From the NCBI RefSeq assembly GCF_009745985.1, contig NZ_WFIX01000175.1, positions 62,001-126,000 on the forward strand: a stretch of DNA of 64,000 nucleotides, written 5' to 3'. The notes under the pieces are model-generated. The model was not told the DNA's origin. It searched no databases and saw only the letters and a list, made by a program, of their open reading frames with translations. The translations under genes were made by a program, and so were the position numbers. Within the stretch, counting starts at the first letter, position 1, and each line of letters starts with the position of its first letter. Shown in pieces: positions 26,556 through 34,869 of this stretch. This stretch comes from Microbacterium karelineae. GTDB lineage: Bacteria; Actinomycetota; Actinomycetes; Actinomycetales; Microbacteriaceae.

Positions 26556-26580
26556 GGGGGAGGTCCGCTTCAGCGTCTGA
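26556..26580 (+). repeat. Island site 8, right end of the array
   Basis: Diverged copy of the ychF 3' end (GGGGGAGGTCCGC, then TTCAGCGTCTGA) with a perfectly kept arm GGTTGGTCCGTGCCGGAAC (26535-26553) identical to site 2. No further copy is seen to the right. Confidence 0.8.
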
Positions 26581-26709
26581 GACGTCGGGTGTCCGTGCTG
26601 CGGCGTACAGCGGGCGAAGCCGCTCGGCGGTGATTCTTGTGACCGTCTCGTAGAACGCGACGAGTGCGTCGACGTCGTCGGTGATGATGCGGGTGGCGGC
26701 GAGCTGCAT
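26581..26709 (-). pseudogene. N-terminal VOC fragment cut at site 8
   Basis: The minus strand from an ATG at 26709 reads MQLAATRIITDDVDALVAFY and ETVTRITAERL, a typical VOC/glyoxalase N-terminus, then loses similarity about 30 bases before site 8. The gene appears truncated at the right edge of the array. Divergent from the WYL regulator remnant. Confidence 0.5.
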
Positions 26710-26818
26710 GGCCTTCTCCTTCTGTCGTGGACGTGGTTCACAGGGGCGGCCACGGACAACACGGTATGAGCGATACTGGGCGGAGACTGTCCTGTATGCG
26801 GGCGAGAATGGCTGTGTC

Positions 26819-27641
26819 ATGGCCGATACGACCGCTCGGGCGCTGCAGATGCTCGAGCTCCTCCAGCTCGCGCAGCAGCGCAGCGTCGCCGAGCTGGCCG
26901 ATCGGCTCGGCGTCGACGGGCGCACCATTCGCAGAGACATGGCGCGGCTGATCGATCTGGGGCTGCCCGTGGAGGCGCTACGGCGGCTATCGGCTCGCGC
27001 CCGGCCGGCGTGTGCTCCCGTTCATGGTCACCGCCGAGGAGGCCGTCGCGCTTCGACAGGCGATCGACCGGCGCTACGTCAGCCATGAGGGCGTCTCCTC
27101 CAGGCGCGTGGTCCAGCCCTACAGCCTGGTCCCGCACTCGGATCGGTGGTATCTCGTCGCATTCGATACGGATCAGCAGGAGGAGCGGACGTTCCGGGTC
27201 GACAGGGTTCGGTCGGCGCGATCTCTGCGTGAGACCTTCACTCCGCCTCACCGCCCGGACGCGCAAGGGCACCTGCTCGATCTATTCGCCCGTGCGCAGC
27301 GTCGGTGGCATTTCGTGTTGCGCATCCGAACGACCGAGGATCGCATCCGGCTTCACCTGCCGCGGAGCGTGTCCCTTCTCGGGCGGTTGGACAGCGGCGA
27401 GGCCGGAACGGGCGAGCGCGGTCTGCCCTGGTACCGGGCCGAGATCCATGCCGAGAGCCTCGACTGGCTGCCGTCCGTGATCGAGGCTCTCGACTGCGAG
27501 GTGGCCATCGACGGTCCTGACGAGCTCCGAGACCGCGTCAGAGCCGCGGCGGCGAGGATGTTGCGCGCGACACGGAGCGGGAGCGTGGCCGGGAGATTCC
27601 CGAATGAGTCACGCGCGGCCGCAGCACCGGTCGCAAGCTGA
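26819..27641 (+). pseudogene. WYL-domain regulator, frameshifted and deleted
   Basis: HTH_11 N-terminus (MADTTARALQMLELLQLAQQ, then AELADRLGVDGRTIRRDMAR) runs to LGLPVEA near 26980, then the frame shifts and resumes as RYGGYRLAPGRRVLPFMVTA. After EEAVAL about 100 residues of the usual linker are missing, and RYVSHEGVSSRRVVQPYSLV with HSDRWYLVAFD (the WYL domain) follows. Divergent from the VOC fragment, which it probably once regulated. Confidence 0.7.
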
Positions 27642-27713
27642 GCTGATGCCGTCGGCAGCGCGGGTGCTCCCGCGGCGATCGAGCCGGTCGCGGCGGTGAT
27701 GCTCGTGGGGCTG

Positions 27714-27861
27714 TCAGTCTGTCGACTCGTGCGGTGCGTACGACAGCGCGGCGTCGACGATCTCTGCGCTCGAAGCGTCCTGCAGGTCTGCGGGAGGCCA
27801 GAAGATGAGATCGCTTGACTCCGGGTGCGGGACGTTCCTCTCGAACACTGCGAAGCTTCAT
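27714..27861 (-). pseudogene. Deleted copy of the immunity gene
   Basis: Minus strand: the C-terminal end FERNVPHPESSDLIFWPP, then ASSAEIVDAALSYAPHESTD and stop, is close to the immunity protein at 18758-19213; directly upstream, out of frame, is a copy of that gene's start (MKLR for MELR, with the same 5' flank). About 330 bases between are gone. Similarity continues about 35 bases past the stop (GATCGAGCCGGTCG), so this was a duplicate of the whole module. Confidence 0.75.
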
Positions 27862-28216
27862 GTCGCGGCGCTATCAGCAGCTGCGAGCCCACCACGGGGT
27901 GGGGCAGCGCGTCCTTCCGCAGGTGGGCCGCGCACAGGCTGCCGCACCGGCGCGGTGTCGCCTCATCTGCATCACCCCGTGAGAACGCGGAGCTGCCGCC
28001 TCATCGCCGACGCGGGCCCCTCGGAGTGGCAGCGAGGGTCGGTGCGAAGCCGCGATCCCGGCGGGCGCGATGCAGGGGCGCTCTCGGCCGGCGGTCGCGA
28101 CCGAACGTAGAGTGTGGGGCTGCCGACATCGGCGCCGCGTCGTCATGGCTGGTTCGCATCATCCGCCGCGCCGCCGAGAAGCGGGGATCTGCGAGCCGCA
28201 CCGGAGGAGATGCAGA
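27862..28216. other. Intergenic, no gene seen
   Basis: About 355 bases between the immunity remnant and a small membrane gene. Its first 30 bases are the duplicated upstream flank of the immunity gene. I see no open frame with recognisable sequence, RNA structure or island site here. Confidence 0.5.
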
Positions 28217-28513
28217 ATGCCGCAGCACGATGAGCGACGCGCGCAGAACGCGGATCCGCACGGTGGTGGGTCCGAGGTGCGCACATGGAGAATCAACCTG
28301 GTCCCCGCCGTGCTGTGGGTGCTCGGCGCGACGCTCGGCATGGTCGCCTGCATCGCGATGTCGATCGCGGTGCTCGGCAGGGGCGACGCAGGCCGGCTCA
28401 TGGTCGTGTTCTGGATGTTCGCCGTCGTCTGCGGGCTCATCGCGGCGATCAACGTGGCCGTCATCGTCGTGCAGATGCGTGCGCGGCGAGTGGATCGCGA
28501 CGCGGCTCGCTAG
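28217..28513 (+). CDS. Small two-helix membrane protein
   Basis: 98 residues: hydrophilic N-terminus, then two membrane helices (about 33-52 and 62-83) with a short RGDAGR loop, and a basic tail. A strong GGAGGAG ribosome site five or six bases ahead sets the start. No family recognised. Confidence 0.65.
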   Translation: MPQHDERRAQNADPHGGGSEVRTWRINLVPAVLWVLGATLGMVACIAMSIAVLGRGDAGRLMVVFWMFAVVCGLIAAINVAVIVVQMRARRVDRDAAR

Positions 28514-28614
28514 GGTGGCCTCAGCGTCGCGTGCCGATGGCAGTCTGTGTCAGGTATGGAGGCGTGGAACTCGAAGGAGATGGATGATGATCTCGTCTCT
28601 CCCCTCGCCCTCTC

Positions 28615-29085
28615 GTGACTGAGGGCGAGCAGAACAGGCTGGTCGCCTGGAGCGGTGAGCTGCGAAGCGTGCATGCGCGACTGCGCCGAGCGCTGGGGCT
28701 CGTCCAGAAGGCGGTCGGCGATGGCGAGCCAGCTCAGCAGGCGAGCCGTGACCTGCTGCTCTTCTGCCATGGGTTCTGCTCGGCGCTCACCGGACATCAC
28801 ACAGGTGAGGATCACGAGCTGTTCCCCGCCATCGCGGTGGCGCATCCGGAGCTGCGCGAGACGTTGCGGAAGCTCGAGCAGGATCATTCGATGATCGCCT
28901 ACCTGGTCGTCGGGCTGCAGTCCGCGATCGACTCGGGCGCGAAGGCTGCGGAGCTCTCGCGGCATCTGGAGGGCATCGCGGCGATCATGGAGAGCCACTT
29001 CCGATACGAGGAGCGCCAGCTGCTCGTCGTGCTCGAGGCGCTCGAGCTCGATGCCGACCCGCGCCGCGTGCTCGGGCCGCTGTGA
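28615..29085 (+). CDS. Hemerythrin HHE-domain protein
   Basis: 156 residues from a GTG. Four-helix HHE domain with its iron-ligand pattern: H20 in SVHARLRRAL, HHTGEDHELFP, LEQDHSMIAYL and SHFRYEERQL. Probably a di-iron oxygen/NO or redox sensor, or an iron-binding protein. No close functional neighbours. Confidence 0.88.
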   Translation: MTEGEQNRLVAWSGELRSVHARLRRALGLVQKAVGDGEPAQQASRDLLLFCHGFCSALTGHHTGEDHELFPAIAVAHPELRETLRKLEQDHSMIAYLVVGLQSAIDSGAKAAELSRHLEGIAAIMESHFRYEERQLLVVLEALELDADPRRVLGPL

Positions 29086-29232
29086 GGCGGCGCTTCTCGC
29101 CCGCGCTCGGTCTCGGGCGCGTCGATCGGACCAGCGGTTCGGGCACGGCCGGTGTTGTCTCGGTGGCCTCGCGGCGGTCATTCGCCCGGCGTGATCACGA
29201 CGATCGAGCGATTCGCGGACAGCGTGCGTCGA

Positions 29233-29710
29233 TCACCTGCGCCGCGTCGGCCGGACGGCCGGCCGGAGGAACGCGTCGTCGTATTCCGACCGGGCGCGTC
29301 TCGTGCGGAGCGCACGGATCCGGCGCTGCTGCTCGGTCTGTCCGGGTGCGTCGAGCTCCATGAAACCGGTGTCGTATTCGTTCGCCCCATCCGGGTAGGA
29401 GCCCGCCCGAAGCCGATCGACCAGCGTCGTCGCGTAGGCGACGATGCGCTCGAACTCCTCGGGTTCACGGGTCGCCTCAGTGCTGAAGCTCTCGTGGAGC
29501 GCACCGGCCTCGTCGGAGAGGTGGATGCGGGCCGTGTCGTCGAGGTCCCAGAAGAGCCGGAGCGCGAGGGCGCGATCACAACGCGGATGCCGCGCGACGG
29601 CGAGGGGGATGGCGTATCCGTCATCCCTCATCCCAGTTGTACTCGCTCATCAGAACCCACAGGGCGACGTCGTCGGCATCGGGTGGGACGACGGATTCGT
29701 CGGCTGTCAT
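29233..29710 (-). pseudogene. DUF4274-like gene broken by a 7-base duplication
   Basis: The N-terminal part from the ATG at 29710 (behind GAGGAGG) reads ADDVALWVLMSEYNW-DEG and stops; the rest reads DDGYAIPLAVARHPRCDRAL and ALRLFWDLDD in the next frame. At the join GGGATGA is present twice in tandem; removing one copy restores EYNWDDGYAIP, the conserved DUF4274 sequence. Function of the family is unknown; it is often linked to toxin-immunity loci. Slippage could switch it back on. Confidence 0.75.
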
Positions 29711-29885
29711 CTGGATCCCTCCTCTGGGCGCGGATGCGCGCCTTCGAGCCTGCCGCAGGTTCAGGATCGCCGCACTCACATCGACCCGTGGGCGGTCGCC
29801 TCGCGGGTCGAGGAGATCCTCGCTCCGGAGTCCGGGGACGTCGACCGGACGGAACGTGGTCGAATGTTCGAGGAGAGGGGTGCGC

Positions 29886-30554
29886 GTGGAGCACATGTAC
29901 GAGGAGCATCACCCGGACTCGCCCATCGTCGAGTGCGTGTGGCAGGCGCGGGCGATGAAGGACGAGCGCTATCTCGTCGCCGCCGTCGAGTACTGGGACC
30001 TGTGGTTCGCCCGCCAGGCGAGCGGAGAGCTGATCACGGGGCTCTCGGGGCCTGCCCTCGGTCACCGTTGGATCCGCTCGACGATCGGGGAGCACAGCTG
30101 GGGCGTCCAGCTGAGGCCCCACGTCGTCCTCCCGGGGGTGAGCAAGGAGATGCTTCGCGGAGGGGAACGGCGGCTTGAGGTCCACGAGGGGAACATCGCA
30201 CTGGGGCAGCAGGTCGTTCGGTTTCCGGAGTTCGAAGAACTCGACGACTTCGTCGAGCGCCTCCTGGCGCTCGACGTGCTGCGGTGCGATGACGATGTCC
30301 GACGGATGCTCTCCGGCGACGGCACCGCCTATTCGGAGCGGCACCGCCAGCGCCGAGTCCGCGCCGTGACGGGGCTCACGCGCAAGCAGATCGAGCAGTT
30401 GTCGCGGGCCCGCGACGCCTTCGCCCTGCTGCTGCAGGGCGTGCCCCCGATCGAATGCGCCGCGCGGTGCGGGTTCGCCGACCAGGCCCACCTCACCCGA
30501 GCGCTGAAGGCCTTCCACGGCCAGACGCCGGCTCGGGTCCTGTCCGGCCGGTGA
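29886..30554 (+). CDS. AraC-type regulator with DUF6597-like N-terminus
   Basis: 222 residues from a GTG with GGAGAGG ahead. The N-terminal part (VECVWQARAMKDERYLVAAV, then EYWDLWFAR) resembles the DUF6597 sensor domain; the C-terminal AraC HTH is at about 155-220 (GVPPIECAARCGFADQAHLT, then RALKAFHGQTPARV). It precedes a VOC gene by 100 bases, a common pairing. Confidence 0.82.
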   Translation: MEHMYEEHHPDSPIVECVWQARAMKDERYLVAAVEYWDLWFARQASGELITGLSGPALGHRWIRSTIGEHSWGVQLRPHVVLPGVSKEMLRGGERRLEVHEGNIALGQQVVRFPEFEELDDFVERLLALDVLRCDDDVRRMLSGDGTAYSERHRQRRVRAVTGLTRKQIEQLSRARDAFALLLQGVPPIECAARCGFADQAHLTRALKAFHGQTPARVLSGR

Positions 30555-30654
30555 TGGCGGAAACGTTCAAGACGGCGACGAGTGCGCGGTGATGGACTGA
30601 CGGCACCGGATCCCCCACAATCCCATCGGATCCGCCTCAACCACAGGAGTCACG

Positions 30655-31185
30655 ATGCCTGCACCCGCTGCGCCCGAGGGCTACGCCACGGTCAACCCCT
30701 TCATCATCACGAGCGACGCCGACGATCTCTCTCGATTCGTCGTCGATGTCTTCGACGGCGAGGTGCGCGCGGAGGCGCGCACGGTCGACGAGGATGGCCT
30801 GCTGCTGCAGGCCGAGGTGCGTGTCGGCACGACGACCATCATGTTCGCTGAGCGCAAGCCGGGCTGGCCGTTCACGCCGAGCCTTCTTCAGGTCTACGTC
30901 GAGGAGATCGACGTGGCCCTCCAGCGCGCCCTCGCCCGTGGCGCGCGGATCATCACGGAGCCGACCGACTTCTTCGGGACGCGATTCGCGCGGATCCAGG
31001 ACGCGAGTGCGAACATCTGGTGGATCTGGCAGCACGGTGAGCTCGCATGGGACGATTCCTCCGCGGAGGGCGATTGGGTGAACGTCGAGCAGAGCGACGG
31101 ATGGAGCGAGGTCTCGCCCGAGCTCGGCTATATCCACGACACGCTGCTCGAGGCGATGACCGCGCTGCGCGACCCGAGGGCCTGA
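30655..31185 (+). CDS. VOC-family protein (PhnB-like)
   Basis: 176 residues. Starts with VNPFIITSDADDLSRFVVDV as in PhnB-type VOC proteins; VGTTTIMFAERKPGWPFTPS and FFGTRFARIQDASANIWWIW form the second module. The C-terminal 45 residues are an acidic extension. CAGGAG ribosome site. Probably controlled by the upstream AraC regulator. Confidence 0.85.
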   Translation: MPAPAAPEGYATVNPFIITSDADDLSRFVVDVFDGEVRAEARTVDEDGLLLQAEVRVGTTTIMFAERKPGWPFTPSLLQVYVEEIDVALQRALARGARIITEPTDFFGTRFARIQDASANIWWIWQHGELAWDDSSAEGDWVNVEQSDGWSEVSPELGYIHDTLLEAMTALRDPRA

Positions 31186-31233
31186 GAGGCGTCGCGAGTC
31201 GCAGCTGACCGTCGATCAGTTCACCAGGCGCTG

Positions 31234-31253
31234 TATAGTCAGCACATGCTGAC
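31234..31253 (+). promoter_or_regulatory. CmtR promoter and operator over the start codon
   Basis: TATAGT (31234-31239) is a near-consensus -10, six bases before the ATG at 31246. GTCAGC-N4-GCTGAC (31238-31253) is a perfect inverted repeat spanning the -10 end, the start site and the start codon. A repressor bound here would block RNA polymerase. Confidence 0.65.
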
Positions 31254-31605
31254 CATTGCCTCGCGCCTCGACGCCATGAATCGCCTCGGCCGGGCGATGG
31301 CAGATGCTACACGCTCGCGGATCCTCCTCGCCCTCCTCGAGGCACCGGGCTACCCGGCGCGGCTCGCCCGCGAGCTGGAGCTCACCCGCTCGAACGTGTC
31401 GAACCACCTGACGTGTCTGCGCGGCTGCGGCATCGTCGTCGCCGAGCCCGAGGGCAGGCAGACCCGCTACGAGATCGCGGATCCGCATATCGCGGCGGCG
31501 CTGACGGCGCTCGTGGACGTGACCCTCGCCGTCGACGAGAGTGAGCCGTGCATGGATCCGGAGTGCGCGGTCGCCGGCTGCTGCGATGCGGAAGGCCCAC
31601 GATGA
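31246..31605 (+). CDS. cmtR: CmtR-like ArsR-family metal sensor
   Basis: 119 residues. ArsR winged helix with TCLRGCGIVVAEPEGRQTRY: the Cys pair in the recognition-helix region is the CmtR Cd/Pb site (Cys57/Cys61 type). Further Cys sit in the tail (CMDPECAVAGCC). It should release DNA upon Cd or Pb binding. Coupled by ATGA to the cation transporter downstream. Confidence 0.88.
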   Translation: MLTIASRLDAMNRLGRAMADATRSRILLALLEAPGYPARLARELELTRSNVSNHLTCLRGCGIVVAEPEGRQTRYEIADPHIAAALTALVDVTLAVDESEPCMDPECAVAGCCDAEGPR

Positions 31606-32294
31606 CGGCCGGGGTGCTGGACGCCGCGCGCATCGCGATCCTGCGCCGGCGGATCCGGATCGTCGTCGCCATCACGATCACCTGGAACGTCGTCGAGGCC
31701 ATCGTCGCCGTGACCGCGGGCCACATCGCGTCCTCCGCCGCCCTCATCGGCTTCGGGCTCGACTCGATCGTGGAGGTGCTGTCCGCGGCGGCGGTGGCCT
31801 GGCAGTTCGCCGGCGCGGATCCCGAGAGACGGGAGAAGGTCGCGCTCCGGATCATCGCGGTGTCGTTCTTCGCGCTCGCCGCGTATGTGAGCGTCGACGC
31901 GATCCTGTCGCTGACCGGGCTGCGCGAGCCGCAGCATTCGCCGATCGGGATCGCGCTCGCCGCGCTCAGCCTCGTCGTGATGCCGTTCCTCAGCTGGTTC
32001 GAGCGCCGCACGGGGCGCGAGCTCGGCTCGGCATCCGCGGTCGCGGACTCCAAGCAGACCCTGATCTGCACCTACCTCTCGGCCGCGCTGCTGGCCGGGC
32101 TCCTGCTGAACAGTCTGTTGGGCTGGGCGTGGGCCGACTCTGTCGCCGCGCTCGCGATCGCCGTGTTCGCGGTGCGCGAGGGAATCGAGGCGTGGCGCGG
32201 CGATGCGTGCTGCGCCGCGCCGGTGTCCGTGCTCACGGGCGAACGCGAAGCCGACGGCTGCGCGGATGGCTGCTGCGGCGCCGACGACCACTGA
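31602..32294 (+). CDS. Cation-transporter-like membrane protein (CDF-type), Cys-rich tail
   Basis: 230 residues. About six membrane helices; LIGFGLDSIVEVLSAAAVAW and AWADSVAALAIAVFAVREG carry the paired Asp metal site seen in CDF-like transporters, without the usual cytoplasmic domain. The C-terminal tail has five cysteines (DACCAAP, then CADGCCGADDH), which could bind thiophilic metal. In an operon with CmtR, so Cd/Pb/Zn efflux is likely. Confidence 0.82.
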   Translation: MTAGVLDAARIAILRRRIRIVVAITITWNVVEAIVAVTAGHIASSAALIGFGLDSIVEVLSAAAVAWQFAGADPERREKVALRIIAVSFFALAAYVSVDAILSLTGLREPQHSPIGIALAALSLVVMPFLSWFERRTGRELGSASAVADSKQTLICTYLSAALLAGLLLNSLLGWAWADSVAALAIAVFAVREGIEAWRGDACCAAPVSVLTGEREADGCADGCCGADDH

Positions 32295-32337
32295 GCGGCG
32301 GCGGCGCGCTCCGTGACGTGCGCCGGCACGATCGCCG

Positions 32338-33183
32338 TCAGCGCAGCCAGTCGAGGGCGTCCTCGCCGAGGGCCGCCGTCGCTTCGAGGGGCGCGAGGTG
32401 GCCCGAATCGGGGAACGTGATGACGTCGACCGGACAGGGGAGGAGCGCGGCGAGCTCCGTCGCCTGGCTGACGGGGATCCATGGGTCGCGTTCACCCCAG
32501 CCGATTCGCGTGCGACAGCGCACCCGGCCGAGCTCCCTGACGATGGGCTCCGTGTGCTTCTGGCTCAGCTGGGCGATCTGGCGGTAGAACGCGCTCTGGC
32601 CCGCGCGAGAACGCCACGGCTCGACGAGCGCGTCGATCCACCTCGCGTCGAGTCCCTCCCCGCCCGCGCCGATGATGTACTCGCGGACGAGTGCGGCGTG
32701 GAGATTCGAGGGCAGGGCCGCGAAGACTTCCTCGTGCTGAGCGACGAGGCGGAAGAAGGGGGATCCCCACGGTGCGAGCGTGACGATGTCGACGAGATAG
32801 AGCGATGCGAACTCGACGCCCTCGAGCAGATGGGCTCCCAGCGCGACGGCACCCCCGATGTCGTGGGCGAGGACGTGCGGTCGGTCGAGACCCCAGAGCG
32901 CGATCAGCGCGGCGAGCCGCTCGCGCTGGTGGACGAGGTCGGCCGGCGGCGCGTCGTCGGAGATCGAGGATCCGTATCCCGGCATGTCCCACAGGAACAC
33001 GCGGTGCCGTTCGGCGAGCATCCGCGCGATGGGCATCCACGACCGGGCGGACCAGGGCGTTCCGTGGCAGAGGACCACATCGCCTGCGGACGTGGCGTGC
33101 TCGGGGCCCAGGCGGTAGGTCGCGATCTCGGCGCCGCCGACGAGGACGCGCGTGGGATCCGGCAGCGAGGTGTCGTGGTCCAT
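32338..33183 (-). CDS. Alpha/beta hydrolase with Asp nucleophile
   Basis: 281 residues. The nucleophile elbow is AHDIGGAVAL: Asp, not Ser, as in epoxide hydrolases and haloalkane/haloacetate dehalogenases. Oxyanion HGTPWS near 40, acid in GERDPWIP, catalytic His in DSGHLAP. Epoxide hydrolase- or dehalogenase-type chemistry is likely; exact substrate unknown. Stands alone on the minus strand. Confidence 0.85.
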   Translation of the reverse strand: MDHDTSLPDPTRVLVGGAEIATYRLGPEHATSAGDVVLCHGTPWSARSWMPIARMLAERHRVFLWDMPGYGSSISDDAPPADLVHQRERLAALIALWGLDRPHVLAHDIGGAVALGAHLLEGVEFASLYLVDIVTLAPWGSPFFRLVAQHEEVFAALPSNLHAALVREYIIGAGGEGLDARWIDALVEPWRSRAGQSAFYRQIAQLSQKHTEPIVRELGRVRCRTRIGWGERDPWIPVSQATELAALLPCPVDVITFPDSGHLAPLEATAALGEDALDWLR

Positions 33184-33192
33184 GCGCCCAGG

Positions 33193-33432
33193 CTACGGCC
33201 AGGAGGGCACCGGTTCTGTGTGCTTCCGTGCTGCCACGCTGATGCCGCCGCCCTCCAGGATGAGCGCGCTCAATCCACTGGGTGAGATGGTCGTGTGATC
33301 TTCGCCCGCCTGCCAGAGGACGGCCTCTCCGGGGCCGATCCTGACGGAGGTGCTGAATCCGGACCCTGAGACCTCTGCCTCGCCGACGAGCGGGATCAGC
33401 ATCTGAGCGACGACCGCCGGATCCTTCGGCAC
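33193..33432 (-). pseudogene. 5'-truncated cupin
   Basis: 79 codons, GTG start. DPAVVAQMLIPLVGEAEVSG, GPGEAVLWQAGEDHTT and LSALILEGG form the second half of a small cupin of the kind that normally starts about 45 residues earlier; the N-terminal strands and first metal ligands are absent. Located directly after another cupin gene. Could be translated but is unlikely to fold fully. Confidence 0.45.
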
Positions 33433-33447
33433 CGCCCCTCTGTGCCG

Positions 33448-33822
33448 TCAGCGAGCCGGATCGACAGCGGGAGAGCCCCCGGACCAGCTCCACTCGGGTT
33501 TGCCGCCGGCGGCGTTCGACGTCACGGTCCTCCCGAGGATCACGAATCGCGCTTCTTCGGGAGCGACCGGGCAGTGGTCGACGCCCTGCGGCACTGTGAA
33601 GAGATCGCCGGGCGCGAGGTCGACGTCTCCGTCTCGCATCTGGATGACGAGTCGGCCGGTGAGCAGCAGGAACGTCTCGTCCTGATCGTCGTGCCGGTGC
33701 CAGTGCGTCGAGTCGATGCCCTTCGCGACCTTCAGCAGAGTCCCGTTGGACTCCTGAAGGATCCGTTGCGACCAGAATTCCGTCAGTGAGGAGGCTTCGT
33801 CGAACACGTTGTGCTTCGTCAT
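33448..33822 (-). CDS. Cupin-domain protein
   Basis: 124 residues. Cupin motif 1 HWHRHDDQDETFLLLTGRL (His, His, Glu ligands) and motif 2 PGDLFTVPQGVDHCP (His). A small single-domain metal cupin; substrate unknown. Divergent from the GlxA-type regulator at 33874, which may control it. Confidence 0.88.
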   Translation of the reverse strand: MTKHNVFDEASSLTEFWSQRILQESNGTLLKVAKGIDSTHWHRHDDQDETFLLLTGRLVIQMRDGDVDLAPGDLFTVPQGVDHCPVAPEEARFVILGRTVTSNAAGGKPEWSWSGGSPAVDPAR

Positions 33823-33873
33823 GGTTCGATCCTCGCGCCGGTGCGCGCGGGCTGTCGATGAGAGAATGCGCAG

Positions 33874-34863
33874 ATGTCGCAAGGATCCTCTCATCTTCCG
33901 CATCGCGTCACGATCATCGCTGATGAAGGATCCAATCCCTTCGAGCTCGCGTGTGCGTGCGAGGTGTTCGGGGCGCGACGCGCCTCCGAACTGGGGTACG
34001 AGATCTATGACACGAAGGTCGCGACAGCGCCTGGGAGCGTCCGCATGCGCGACGGGATCTTCGTGCTCGCGGGAAGCGCGGACCTCACGGCGCTGGACGA
34101 CGCCGACACGATCGTCGTCCCGAACAGGCCGGATTTCGACACCCCATCGGATCCCCAGATCCTGGATTCGGTCCGTGCGGCCCACGCGCGAGGTGCCCGA
34201 CTGATCGGGCTGTGCACCGGCGCGTTCACGCTCGCCGAGGCGGGGCTGCTCGACGACCGGCCGGCGACGGTCCACTGGCAGCTCCTCGACGAGTTCACGG
34301 CTCGATATCCACGCGTCGACGTCCGCGCGGACGTGCTGTTCGTCGACGACGGCGACATCCTGACATCTGCCGGCGGTGCCGCCGCGCTCGATCTCGCGCT
34401 TCACGTCGTTCGACGCGATCACGGCGCGCAGATCGCGAATACGGTCAGCCGGAGGCTGGTGTTCTCCGGGCTTCGAAGCGGAGGACAGAAGCAGTTCATC
34501 GATCGCCCGGTGCCGGCCATCCGTGGAACCGAGCTCGGGCCGATCCTCGACTGGATGCGGATGCACCTGACGAGCCCGCTTCGCGTGCGCGCGATCGCAG
34601 AGCGGGCACGGGTCAGCCCCGCGACGTTGTTCCGCCGATTCCAGCAGGAACTGGGGATGACGCCGACGGCGTGGCTCACACAGGAGCGCGTCCACCTGGC
34701 CCGCCGCATGCTCGAGGAGACCTCGCTCGGTGTCGACGACGTGGCGCATCGGAGCGGTCTCGGGTCCGCCGCGAATCTCCGGGCTGTCTTCAGGAGGAGT
34801 ACGGGCCTGTCGCCGCTGGCCTATCGCCAGCAGTTCTCCACGACACGAACAGACGCCGCATGA
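33874..34863 (+). CDS. GlxA-family AraC regulator (DJ-1/PfpI + HTH)
   Basis: 329 residues. N-terminal DJ-1/PfpI-like domain (about 10-185; the nucleophile-elbow-type ARLIGLCTGAFTLAEAGLL) and a C-terminal double AraC HTH (about 225-320; RVRAIAERARVSPATLFRRF and VDDVAHRSGLGSAANLRAVF). Activator of the FtrA/GlxA type. Divergent from the cupin gene. Confidence 0.9.
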   Translation: MSQGSSHLPHRVTIIADEGSNPFELACACEVFGARRASELGYEIYDTKVATAPGSVRMRDGIFVLAGSADLTALDDADTIVVPNRPDFDTPSDPQILDSVRAAHARGARLIGLCTGAFTLAEAGLLDDRPATVHWQLLDEFTARYPRVDVRADVLFVDDGDILTSAGGAAALDLALHVVRRDHGAQIANTVSRRLVFSGLRSGGQKQFIDRPVPAIRGTELGPILDWMRMHLTSPLRVRAIAERARVSPATLFRRFQQELGMTPTAWLTQERVHLARRMLEETSLGVDDVAHRSGLGSAANLRAVFRRSTGLSPLAYRQQFSTTRTDAA

Positions 34864-34869
34864 GGAACC

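Noticed and set aside
14809-26580. Classical integron attC array
   Set aside because: The repeats lack the GTTRRRY/RYYYAAC core and long hairpin, modules face both ways, and no IntI is present. The geometry is only loosely similar.
14809-26580. CRISPR array
   Set aside because: Repeats are 0.7-3.8 kb apart and each interval holds genes; no cas genes.
14834-26580. Prophage
   Set aside because: No structural, lysis or packaging genes and no integrase.
27538-27861. 107-codon minus-strand frame over the immunity remnant
   Set aside because: Starts at the remnant's ATG but runs in the wrong frame after the deletion; not a real protein.
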